Shown in pieces: positions 23,904 through 31,613 of a DNA stretch of 64,000 nt; the stretch's first letter is position 1, and every line of letters begins with the position of its first letter. Source of the stretch: Caenispirillum salinarum AK4 (GTDB taxonomy: Bacteria; Pseudomonadota; Alphaproteobacteria; Rhodospirillales; Rhodospirillaceae); contig NZ_ANHY01000007.1 of assembly GCF_000315795.1 (NCBI RefSeq), positions 213,422-277,421 on the forward strand, written 5' to 3'. Made by a program: the position numbers and the translations under genes. The notes beneath the pieces are model-generated. The model did no database searches, was not told the origin of the DNA, and worked only from the letters and a program-made list of their open reading frames with translations.

Positions 23904-26648
23904 ATGTCCCGCCGCTTCATCATCACCCTTCTGATCGTCATCGTGACGCTGATCGCGCTCGGCGCTGCCTTCTGGCGGTCCCTGCCCGCGATCGCCGAGC
24001 ATCTGGTGATTTCCCGCCTGGAGGCGCAGGGGCTCGGCCCTGTGGAAGCGGAAGTGGCCCACGTCGACCTCGGTGGCGCCCGACTGGCGCGCCTGACGCT
24101 GGGCGATGGTACGGTGGCGGTCTCGGGCGCGACGCTGGCATGGCGGCCGCGCGCGCTGGCGCCGGAGTCGCTGACCATCGACTCGCTGCGCCTGACCGGC
24201 CGCTGGACCGCAGAGGACGGGCTGAGCCTGGGCCCGCTGGACACGCTGCTGGCTGGCGCGGAGGACGGCGAGCCGGCGGCGGACGGCCCCTCTCTGCCCG
24301 TGCCCCGGATCGAACTGCGCGATGCCCGCGCCGAGATCACCCTGCCCGACGGTACCCTTACCGCCACCGCCCGGGGCACCATTCTGCGCGCCGAACCCGG
24401 TCCGGCCCTGGACCTGACGGCAGAGGTGGACGCGCCGGGACTGGCCGGCCGCGTCAGCTTTCAGGGAACCGCCGCCGGCTCCGGCGCCACCCCCGTCACC
24501 GGCGAGGGGCGGGTGCAACTGACGGCGGCCGGCTTCACCGCCCCCGGCGTTGCCGGCGCCATCAACGGCGACGTTTCGGCCATGGTCGCCATCGGGGCGG
24601 ATACGGTGACCGTAACGGCGGAAGATCCAGTATCACTCACCCTGCGCGACCTTGCCCCGGCCCTGGCCGCACCGCTGGCCGACGTTCTGCCGGCCGGGGC
24701 CGCGGCGGATGCGCCGGTGCGGATCACCCTGTCCGGCCCCGACGGCCGCGCGCCCGTCTTCACCGTCAGCGGCCTCGGCGATCCGGCATCCCTGGCCGTG
24801 GCGAGCGACGGCCTGCGGCTGGCGGCGGAGACGGGCGAAGCCCGGGCCGCCGCCTCCGCCGCCGGGTCCCTGCGGCTGGAAGACGGCTTGCCGACGGCCG
24901 CCCTGCACGACCTTGCGGCCGAGGCTTCGGGACTGGTGGTCGGCGGCGTGCCGGTCGCGGGCACGCTGGCGAACGGCAATGCCACCCTCAGCGCCGCCGG
25001 GATCGCTGCGGAAGGCGATATTGCGCTGTCGACGGGCGCGGCGGTCGTGGGCGACATCGCCGCCCAGGCGGCTGCGCTGGACGCCCGGCTGCGCCTCAGC
25101 ACCCAGGCGGACGGCACCGGCGCCCTCTATGCCGAGCGCGGGACGCTGCGGGTCGAAGGGCTGCGGCCAGCGCCGGATCTGGCCGTGACGGCGCCCGTGG
25201 TGCTCACTCTGACCGAAACGGAGGCGCCCCTCGTCCGCCTGTCTCCGCTGGAAGACAGTGACGGGTTGCGGGCCGACATCCAGGCCGCCTTCGCCGACCC
25301 GGAGCTGCGCCTGCGCCGGACCACGGGCAACGGCGCCAGGCTGATCCGCGCCGCCTTCGACCGGCTGGCCGTGGAGGCCGTGGCGCGCCTGCCGGACGGC
25401 ACGCCACCGGAGGTGACGGCGATGGACCTGGAGGGATCGGGCGGCCTGCTGGCGGTCGACGCCATTTCGGTGACCGGCGCCACCCTCGACGCCGCCCTCG
25501 GCCCCGACGGCCCCCGCCTGTCGGTCAGCGGCCGCATGACCGCGCTGCCTGGCGAGCCTGCCGCTTTGGCCGAGCGCTCTCCGCTGCGTCCCTACCGCCT
25601 GTCGCTGACCGCCTCCCCCACGGCCGAATCCGGGACCCCGGAGCGGTTCGCGCTGGAGGTGGACCTGCGCGACGCGGCGCAAACGCGGTTGGCCTCGGCC
25701 ACCGGCTGGGCCGACCTGGCCGAGGGCACCGGTCGCCTGCGACTGGACATGCCGCGCCAGGTCTTCGACCCCAAGGCGCTGCGGCCCGAACACCTGCACG
25801 GGGCCCTCGGCACCTTCGCCAGCGGCGTCACCGGCGCTGTCGCGGCCGAGGGAACACTGGCCTGGGGGCCGGAAGGCCTTGACCCCGACCTCAACCTCAT
25901 GCTGCGGGACCTGTCGCTGAGCCAGGGGTTCGTGACGCTCCGCCGCATCAACGGCGTCATCCGCCTCACCAGCCTGGACCCCTTGCGCACGCCGCTGGGC
26001 CAGACGGTTTCCGTCGCCGCCGTGGAAGCCGGCCTGCCGCTGACCGACGTGACGGCGGACTTCCAGCTCGACGGCGACCGCCTGCACATCGACAGCGCCC
26101 GCGCCACCCTCGCCGACGGGACGCTGACGGCCGATCCGGCAAGCCTGCCGCTGGACCTCGCCAATGGCACCATGACCCTGCGGGTGCGCGACATGCGCCT
26201 GGCGCCGCTGGTGAACCTGCTGGACATCGAGGGGCTGAACGCCGCAGGCGCCCTGGGCGGCGAGATCCCGCTGCGGTTCGCCGGCGGCGACGTGGTCATC
26301 GACAACGCCGTGCTGCGCAGCCAAGGGCCCGACCGCGTCGCCTATGCACCGGAGGCCCCGCCCGACGCCCTGTCCGGCGGCGGCCAGAGCGTCGACATGG
26401 TGATGGAGGCGCTGGAGGACTTCCGCTACAACACCCTGCGCGTCACCGTGGACGGCCGGGCCAGCGGCCAGTTGACGGTGACGCTGCACATCTCCGGCCA
26501 CAATCCCGCCTTCTATGACGGCTATCCCGTGGAGTTCAACCTGAGCGTCAGCGGCGCCCTGGCGGAAGCCGTTCAGGCCGGCCTGCAGGGCTATCAGGTG
26601 CCCGACCGCATCCGCGAGCGCATGATGAACTTCCAGAACGGGCAGTAA
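23904..26648 (+). CDS. ydbH: YdbH-like inner-membrane-anchored AsmA/TAM-related protein
   Basis: 914 residues from ATG 23904. One N-terminal helix (about 4-25) anchors a long, repetitive beta-rich periplasmic region, as in AsmA-like bridge proteins. The C-terminal part (about 650-914) is the YdbH domain, with LRDLSLSQGFVTLRRINGVI, GEIPLRFAGGDVVIDNAVL and HISGHNPAFYDGYPVEFNLS. In E. coli YdbH works with YnbE and is one of the proteins that carry phospholipids between membranes. The following two genes here are ynbE- and ydbL-like, which confirms the assignment. Confidence 0.9.
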   Translation: MSRRFIITLLIVIVTLIALGAAFWRSLPAIAEHLVISRLEAQGLGPVEAEVAHVDLGGARLARLTLGDGTVAVSGATLAWRPRALAPESLTIDSLRLTGRWTAEDGLSLGPLDTLLAGAEDGEPAADGPSLPVPRIELRDARAEITLPDGTLTATARGTILRAEPGPALDLTAEVDAPGLAGRVSFQGTAAGSGATPVTGEGRVQLTAAGFTAPGVAGAINGDVSAMVAIGADTVTVTAEDPVSLTLRDLAPALAAPLADVLPAGAAADAPVRITLSGPDGRAPVFTVSGLGDPASLAVASDGLRLAAETGEARAAASAAGSLRLEDGLPTAALHDLAAEASGLVVGGVPVAGTLANGNATLSAAGIAAEGDIALSTGAAVVGDIAAQAAALDARLRLSTQADGTGALYAERGTLRVEGLRPAPDLAVTAPVVLTLTETEAPLVRLSPLEDSDGLRADIQAAFADPELRLRRTTGNGARLIRAAFDRLAVEAVARLPDGTPPEVTAMDLEGSGGLLAVDAISVTGATLDAALGPDGPRLSVSGRMTALPGEPAALAERSPLRPYRLSLTASPTAESGTPERFALEVDLRDAAQTRLASATGWADLAEGTGRLRLDMPRQVFDPKALRPEHLHGALGTFASGVTGAVAAEGTLAWGPEGLDPDLNLMLRDLSLSQGFVTLRRINGVIRLTSLDPLRTPLGQTVSVAAVEAGLPLTDVTADFQLDGDRLHIDSARATLADGTLTADPASLPLDLANGTMTLRVRDMRLAPLVNLLDIEGLNAAGALGGEIPLRFAGGDVVIDNAVLRSQGPDRVAYAPEAPPDALSGGGQSVDMVMEALEDFRYNTLRVTVDGRASGQLTVTLHISGHNPAFYDGYPVEFNLSVSGALAEAVQAGLQGYQVPDRIRERMMNFQNGQ

Positions 26649-26762
26649 GCCGCAGCCATCTTTATCAAAAAGAGGCGTGACGCGCCTTACGATCGCCATT
26701 ATCAATGGTTTGAATCCATGGTGACGGGGACACGCCGTCCCGCGTGCCCGAGGGAGACCCGG

Positions 26763-26978
26763 ATGTTCCGCTCTGCAGCCTCCATGCCCACAGCCCTGCC
26801 CGCCGCGCTGGCGGTGCTCGCGGCACTGGCCGTCGCCGGCTGCCAGCCCACCGTGAAGGTGGAGGCGCCCGACAAGCCGATCGTGATCAACCTGAACGTC
26901 AAGATTGAACAGGAAGTCCGCGTCAAAGTGGAAAAAGACGTGGAAGACCTGCTCGAGGACCGCAAGGACCTGTTCTGA
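26763..26978 (+). CDS. ynbE: YnbE-like outer-membrane lipoprotein
   Basis: 71 residues from ATG 26763. A signal peptide with lipobox AVAGC (Cys about 28) is followed by VKVEAPDKPIVINLNVKIE and DVEDLLEDRKDLF, essentially the whole of the YnbE family. In E. coli this lipoprotein extends the beta-groove of YdbH at the outer membrane. It lies 114 bp after ydbH; a modest hairpin in the gap may lower or separate expression. Confidence 0.92.
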   Translation: MFRSAASMPTALPAALAVLAALAVAGCQPTVKVEAPDKPIVINLNVKIEQEVRVKVEKDVEDLLEDRKDLF

Positions 26979-27001
26979 GGGGTCCGCCGATGGAGGGACG
27001 T

Positions 27002-27352
27002 ATGATGTCGTTGCGAATGTTGCGCCGCCTCGCCGCCGGCTTCCTGGTGCTGCTGGGCCTCGCGGTCGCCGCGCCCACGGGCGCGCTGGCGCTGGACCTG
27101 GATACGGCGCGCGCGCAGGGGCTGGTGGGGGAGCGCTACGACGGCCTCATCGGCCCGGTGCAGGGCGGCGGTGAGGTACAGGCGCTGGTGGCCCGCATCA
27201 ATTCCGAGCGCATGGAGGAATACCGCCGGATCGCCGAACAGCGCGGCGTGCCGGTCTCGGCCGTGCAGAAGCTTGTGGGCGAGAAACTGGTGAACAATGC
27301 CGCGCCGGGCACCTTCGTCATGACGCCGTCGGGCGACTGGCGGAAGAAGTAG
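27002..27352 (+). CDS. ydbL: YdbL-like DUF1318 periplasmic protein
   Basis: 116 residues taking ATG 27002; ATG 27005 is equally good, and an ATG at 26990 lies on the GGAGGGA ribosome site itself. Signal peptide about 1-27 (ending GALA), then the DUF1318 domain: ARAQGLVGERYDGLIGPV, ALVARINSERMEEYRRIAEQ and AVQKLVGEKLVNNAAPG. YdbL modulates the YdbH-YnbE bridge in E. coli. Third gene of the conserved trio. Confidence 0.92.
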   Translation: MMSLRMLRRLAAGFLVLLGLAVAAPTGALALDLDTARAQGLVGERYDGLIGPVQGGGEVQALVARINSERMEEYRRIAEQRGVPVSAVQKLVGEKLVNNAAPGTFVMTPSGDWRKK

Positions 27353-27406
27353 GCCCGGCCGCGCGCCGGCTCGACCGCCAGCGCCGGCGCCGGGGCTGCC
27401 GCCGGC

Positions 27407-27844
27407 TCAGTGGAGACGGTTGTATTCCGTGCCCAGCCGCGGCGGGCCCAGGCGGATGACGTCGTAGACGATTTCGTAGCGCTTCGCGACACTGCCGAAA
27501 TTGACGATAAGCCCCGGCGGCGGGTCGGGCGTGAAGGCCTGATAGTAGAACAGGGTGCGGTCGACCTCGAAGCTGGTGAGCATGGACCCGAAGCGCGAGG
27601 CGACGATGGGCCGCCGGTGCTTCTTGTGGTGCCAGTCCAGGCCGCCGCCGCCATGCCCGCTGCCTTCGCCATGGTCCTCGTCGTCGCGCACCGCCTCTTC
27701 CTGCGGTCCGGCGCCATCGGCGGGCAGCAGTCCCTCGATCGGCATGGCCTCGTCCGGCGAGAACGCCGACCGGCCCGCCGAAGGCGTGCGGGCGGTGGTG
27801 GCGGCTGCGAAGGCCGAGCCGAGCTTGCCGGCGGCGAGGGACAT
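27407..27844 (-). CDS. Hypothetical protein
   Basis: 145 residues, not recognised. The first 75 are low-complexity (Ala/Ser, then Asp/Glu/Gly/His-rich, including DHGEGSGHGGGG). The second half looks folded: RPIVASRFGSMLTSFEVDRT, FYYQAFTPDPPPGLIVNFGS and EIVYDVIRLGPPRLGTEYN. A GGAG site lies upstream of ATG 27844, and the gap to the divergent ACT gene is AT-richer than its surroundings. Convergent with ydbL. Consistent codon use and the folded C-terminal half argue for a real gene. Confidence 0.6.
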   Translation of the reverse strand: MSLAAGKLGSAFAAATTARTPSAGRSAFSPDEAMPIEGLLPADGAGPQEEAVRDDEDHGEGSGHGGGGLDWHHKKHRRPIVASRFGSMLTSFEVDRTLFYYQAFTPDPPPGLIVNFGSVAKRYEIVYDVIRLGPPRLGTEYNRLH

Positions 27845-28108
27845 GGCGGAGAAAACTCCTTGGGCACGATTTCTTACTATTTAGTTTAGGTCTCCCCCGC
27901 TCCGCGTCAATCGCGTGACGGTGAAATCGGACCGTTCGCCTGCGCAACACCTTGCGCATCTTCCGGGAGTCCCGCGCAATCCCTTGCGTTCGGCCCCTTC
28001 GCCGCGCCATGATCGCAGGATGCCGGTCGGGCCGCCCGCCCGTCGCCGAAGGCGCGGCGGCGCCTGCGCCCGATCCGCGACTCGAACGACACCTCCGAAA
28101 GGCGCCCC

Positions 28109-28651
28109 ATGAGCCACAACCTGCTCGTCACCCTGTTCTGCCCCGACCGCACCGGTCTGGTGGCGGCCGTCACCGGCCAGTTGTTCGACATGGGCCTCAA
28201 CCTGGGCGATACCACCTTCGCCGTCCTCGGCACCGGGGCCGAGTTCACCGCCGTGTGCGAGGCGCCGGACGACGTTTCCTCCGACGACGTGGAAGGCGCG
28301 TTGAAGGGACTGCCCGAAGCCGAGGACGCCCGGGTCGAGGTCCGCCCCTTCGGCCTGGACCCGGTTGCCGACCCCTCCGGCCGCATCACCCACCGCGTCT
28401 ACGTGCGCGGCGGCGACCGACCGGGACTGGTCGCCCGCATGGCCGAAGTGTTCGGGCAGTACGAGGCCAACATCGTACGCATGAGCGCCGAGCACATGCC
28501 CGACCTCGCCGGCGGCCAGTACGTGGTGCGCTTCGACGTCAACATTCCCGCCACGGCCGTCGAGCGGTGCCTGAACACCGCCGCCAACACGGCCGGCGAA
28601 CTGCATCTGACCTGCCATGTGGAAGGCGTCGAACGCTCGGTAACCGCCTGA
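28109..28651 (+). CDS. Two-ACT-domain protein, GcvR-like
   Basis: 180 residues with two ACT domains and no catalytic domain. The first opens LLVTLFCPDRTGLVAAVTGQL (about 5-25); the second HRVYVRGGDRPGLVARMAEV (about 97-117), each followed by an N-rich turn (GLNLGDT and EANIVRMSAEHM). This matches the glycine cleavage repressor GcvR-like family, which binds small metabolites and acts through other regulators. No gcv genes are nearby. Coupled by TGATG overlap to an unknown gene. Confidence 0.8.
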   Translation: MSHNLLVTLFCPDRTGLVAAVTGQLFDMGLNLGDTTFAVLGTGAEFTAVCEAPDDVSSDDVEGALKGLPEAEDARVEVRPFGLDPVADPSGRITHRVYVRGGDRPGLVARMAEVFGQYEANIVRMSAEHMPDLAGGQYVVRFDVNIPATAVERCLNTAANTAGELHLTCHVEGVERSVTA

Positions 28652-29127
28652 TGGAGAACAGTCGCGTCCTTATCGACAGCCCGGTGCCGCCGGACGACCT
28701 GCCGGCGGTGATGCCGGGCGACCTGGTGCGCGCCTGGGACGCGGCGACCATTGCCGCCGAACTGGGGCTGGAGGTCGATCCCCGCGCCACCGGCGGCATC
28801 ACCTTTCGCGGGCCGGGCGGCGAGGTCACTCTGCTGTTCGAGGACGTGGACGCCCAGGTGTGGATCGCCGGGCTGGAGCGCACGACCGGCCTGGACAGCC
28901 CGCACGGCATCTCGGTGTGCTTCCGGCTGCTGGGCCTGATCGAACTGATGGCGACGGCGGCCTGGATGCGCGGCCTGTTCGACATCGGGGGGCCCGAAGG
29001 GCCGGACATCCACCCGGCCCTGTTCCGCGTGGCCGCCACCATGCCGCTGGGCCGCGACGCCCGCTTCGACCCGCGCGAGTTCGAGCGCCGCACCCGCCCG
29101 CTGGTCGGGCCGCGCATGCTGAACTGA
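28651..29127 (+). CDS. Hypothetical protein coupled to the ACT protein
   Basis: 158 residues, not recognised. No signal peptide or membrane segment. A central region (GGITFRGPGGEVTLLFEDVD, then VWIAGLERTTGLDSPHGISV) suggests a small alpha/beta fold, followed by a helical SVCFRLLGLIELMATAAWMRG and a C-terminal stretch rich in Arg and Phe. ATG 28651 is the last base of the ACT-gene stop, so the two products are made together and may act together. Convergent with the regulator gene one base away. Confidence 0.65.
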   Translation: MENSRVLIDSPVPPDDLPAVMPGDLVRAWDAATIAAELGLEVDPRATGGITFRGPGGEVTLLFEDVDAQVWIAGLERTTGLDSPHGISVCFRLLGLIELMATAAWMRGLFDIGGPEGPDIHPALFRVAATMPLGRDARFDPREFERRTRPLVGPRMLN

Positions 29128-29128
29128 C

Positions 29129-29872
29129 CTATTCCCCGGCCGCCTCGCGCAAGGGCTCGGTGTGGCAGCGGAAGCGGTTGGACCGCACTTCCGTGACAAG
29201 GCCCGAGCGCTTGAAGTCCGCCACCACGCGGCTGGCGGTTTCCGTGGTCACGCCCAGCATGGCGCCCAGATCCTCACGCGAGAACAGTTCCACCTCGGGC
29301 TCCGGCGTACAGGCGGGCTCCACCTCGGCCAGGTGCAGGAACAGCCGGGCCACCCGCGACCGCGCAGACCCGGTCGACAGGCCGGTCAACCATTCATCTG
29401 CCTGTCGCACCTGGGCGTGCCAGCGCTTCATGAGCTGTGTGTGCAGGCGCGGCGTTTCCACCGACAGGCGCTTGACCACCTCGCGCGGCAGGCGGCAAAC
29501 CAGCGCCGGACGCAGGACCACGGCGCTGTGCTCGTACGCCTCGCCCACCAGAACCTCCAGCCCCGCCGTGTCGCCCCGGCGCAGAAGGCGCACGATGCGC
29601 TGGCCGCCGTCGGGCAGGTACTGCACCAGCTTGACCAGCCCCGACCGCACGGTGAACAGCGCCCGCCCCTCGTCGCCGGCGTTGTAGAGCGTTGATCCGG
29701 CGCCGAATTCCAGTTCGTCGATAGGCAGGTGGATGAGGTCGAAGTCGTCTTCCTGAAGGTCCGCGAACAGAGCGAGGTCCCGGATGGTGCACCCGGCGCA
29801 TTCCGCCTGTCCCTTCCAGGCCGCTTCGATCCTGCTCTTTCGCAAAGTATCCTCGCCGGTTGGCCGCCGCAT
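29129..29872 (-). CDS. Crp/Fnr-family regulator with an incomplete cysteine cluster
   Basis: 247 residues from ATG 29872; upstream in-frame sequence lies over the divergent gene. A cyclic-nucleotide-type sensor domain (about 30-145) is followed by a dimer helix and winged HTH with FSREDLGAMLGVTTETASRVV (about 198-217). The N-terminus has Cys25 and Cys28 in AECAGC with the FNR spacing, but the third expected Cys is Phe36; Cys126 could be the internal ligand. FNR proteins need four Cys for a [4Fe-4S] cluster, so oxygen sensing in the classical way is doubtful. Divergent from fetAB with an 82-bp shared control region. Confidence 0.87.
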   Translation of the reverse strand: MRRPTGEDTLRKSRIEAAWKGQAECAGCTIRDLALFADLQEDDFDLIHLPIDELEFGAGSTLYNAGDEGRALFTVRSGLVKLVQYLPDGGQRIVRLLRRGDTAGLEVLVGEAYEHSAVVLRPALVCRLPREVVKRLSVETPRLHTQLMKRWHAQVRQADEWLTGLSTGSARSRVARLFLHLAEVEPACTPEPEVELFSREDLGAMLGVTTETASRVVADFKRSGLVTEVRSNRFRCHTEPLREAAGE

Positions 29873-29954
29873 CGACGGTCGAAATTTCAGTGCCGCCAAT
29901 TTAGGATCATCCGGACCTCCCGAAAAGGGATAACCGTCGCAAGGATTTATACCC

Positions 29955-30578
29955 GTGCCCGCCGACGCTTCGCAGTCCGCTCCGCTGCTGGAGGCGCGCG
30001 ATCTCTCGCGCCCGCCGCTGGGGCCCGTGTCGCTGACGCTCGGCGCCGGCCGATGCCTGGCCGTGACGGGCCCGTCAGGCGCGGGCAAGTCGCTGCTGCT
30101 GCGGGCGCTGGCGGACCTGGACCCGGCGGAGGGAACGGTGCTGTTCCAGGGCACGGAGCGCAGAACACTGCCCGCGCCGGAGTGGCGGCGGCGGGTGTGC
30201 TATGTCGCCGCCGACTCCGGCTGGTGGGCTGAAACGGTTGCGGAGCACATGCCGGCCGACAAAGCAGCATGGCGGCCGCTGATGCAGGCAGTGGGGCTGT
30301 CAGACGCGGCGGACTGGCCGGTGTCGCGCCTGTCCAGCGGCGAACGTCAGCGGCTCAGCGTGGTGCGGGCCCTGGCCCGGCGGCCGGCGGTGCTGCTGCT
30401 GGACGAACCGACGGCGAACCTGGACGCCGAGGCCGCCGCCACCGTGGAAGCCCTGATCCGCCACGCGCTGGACGACGGCACCGGCATCATCCTCACCAGC
30501 CATGACCCGGCCCAGGTGGACCGCCTGGCCGACCACCGCCTGCGCCTGCGCGCCGGACACATGGAGCCCGCCCCATGA
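29955..30578 (+). CDS. fetA: FetA-like ABC ATPase
   Basis: 207 residues; start GTG 29955. Walker A GPSGAGKS (39-46), signature RLSSGERQRLS near 115, Walker B VLLLDEPTANLD and H-loop TSHDPAQV. The short size and its pairing with a UPF0014 permease match FetA (YbbL), the ATPase of an iron exporter that protects against oxidative stress in E. coli. ATGA overlap with fetB. Confidence 0.85.
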   Translation: MPADASQSAPLLEARDLSRPPLGPVSLTLGAGRCLAVTGPSGAGKSLLLRALADLDPAEGTVLFQGTERRTLPAPEWRRRVCYVAADSGWWAETVAEHMPADKAAWRPLMQAVGLSDAADWPVSRLSSGERQRLSVVRALARRPAVLLLDEPTANLDAEAAATVEALIRHALDDGTGIILTSHDPAQVDRLADHRLRLRAGHMEPAP

Positions 30579-31381
30579 TCGAGACGGCCGAACCGCTCTC
30601 CTGGCTGGACCTGGCATGGTCGGCGGCGCTGATCCTGCTGGCGGGCGGGTTGTCCGTGGTGTGGAACCTGGGCATCCATCGGCGGCTGCTCATCGCCGCC
30701 GCGCGCGCCACCGTGCAGCTTCTGCTGCTTGCGCTGGTGCTCGAGGCGCTGTTCGCCACCGCCTCCCCCTGGCTGACCGCGGCGGCGGCGGCCGTCATGC
30801 TGGGATTCGCGGGGCGGGAAATTTTCGGCCGCCAGGACCGGCGCCTCGCCGGCGGCTGGGGCTACGGCGTCGGGGGTGCGGCGATCACGGTGGCGGCGAG
30901 CGTCGTGACGCTGTTCGCGCTGACCACATCGGTCCGTCCGGATCCCTGGTACGACGCCCGCTACGCCATCCCGCTCCTCGGCATGATCCTGGGCAACGTA
31001 ATGACGGGCATCGCGGTGGGGCTGAACACGCTGACTGCCGCCTGTGCGCGCGAGACGGCTGCCATCGAGGCACAACTCGCGCTCGGCGCGACGCGGTGGG
31101 AGGCGCTGAACGCTCCCATCCGCCACGCCCTGCGCACGGGGCTCATCGGCATCGTCAACAGCATGGCGGCGGCGGGCATCGTGTTCATTCCCGGCATGAT
31201 GACGGGCCAGATCCTGGCGGGGCAATCGCCGGAGCAGGCGGCACGGTATCAGCTTCTGATCCTGTTCCTCATCGCCGGGGCGACGGCCATCGGCGCGGTG
31301 ATGGCCGTGCTGCTGGCGGCGGCGCGCCTGACCGACGACCGCCACCGCCTGCGCCTGGATCGGTTACGGGGCACGAAGTGA
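30575..31381 (+). CDS. fetB: FetB-like UPF0014 permease
   Basis: 268 residues, about seven hydrophobic helices, of the UPF0014 (YbbM/FetB) family. Diagnostic parts are ARATVQLLLLALVLEALF, IPLLGMILGNVMTGIAVGLN and EAQLALGATRWEALNAPIR. The last is the cytoplasmic coupling region, followed by AGIVFIPGMMTGQILAGQSP. Forms an exporter with FetA; iron is the reported substrate in E. coli. Confidence 0.9.
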   Translation: MIETAEPLSWLDLAWSAALILLAGGLSVVWNLGIHRRLLIAAARATVQLLLLALVLEALFATASPWLTAAAAAVMLGFAGREIFGRQDRRLAGGWGYGVGGAAITVAASVVTLFALTTSVRPDPWYDARYAIPLLGMILGNVMTGIAVGLNTLTAACARETAAIEAQLALGATRWEALNAPIRHALRTGLIGIVNSMAAAGIVFIPGMMTGQILAGQSPEQAARYQLLILFLIAGATAIGAVMAVLLAAARLTDDRHRLRLDRLRGTK

Positions 31382-31387
31382 CACCCC

Positions 31388-31486
31388 CTATGCCACCAGC
31401 GCCGTCGCAATGACGGACCACAGGTAGATCATTCCCAGAAGGGCGAGAAGGCCGAAAGTGTCGCGCAGCAGGGCGGCCATGGACAT
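31388..31486 (-). CDS. Small single-helix membrane protein
   Basis: 32 residues: polar start MSMAALLRDT, one hydrophobic helix FGLLALLGMIYLWSVIATAL and no tail. CGAGGAGACAG sits 6 nt before ATG 31486 on the minus strand, one of the better ribosome sites in the window. It lies between fetB and dusA in the opposite orientation, and no known gene explains the 230-bp gap. Its size and pattern resemble small regulatory or oxidase-type membrane peptides; the function is unknown. Confidence 0.55.
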   Translation of the reverse strand: MSMAALLRDTFGLLALLGMIYLWSVIATALVA

Positions 31487-31613
31487 GGTCTGTCTCCTCG
31501 TTTGACTCGTGAAGCAGTTCACCAAATGTTCCCTTATGGGCATGAGAACACATGCGGAACGGCAGGTCAACACGGTCTTTCCTCCGTATGCCGCCCGGCC
31601 TATATTGCCGCCC

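Noticed and set aside
24633..26705. 690-codon minus strand frame
   Set aside because: Antisense to ydbH; Gln/Arg/Gly-rich with no recognisable domain.
26649..26762. Hairpin and possible separate promoter between ydbH and ynbE
   Set aside because: The stem is about five pairs with no T-run, and no clear promoter boxes follow; the trio is more likely one transcript.
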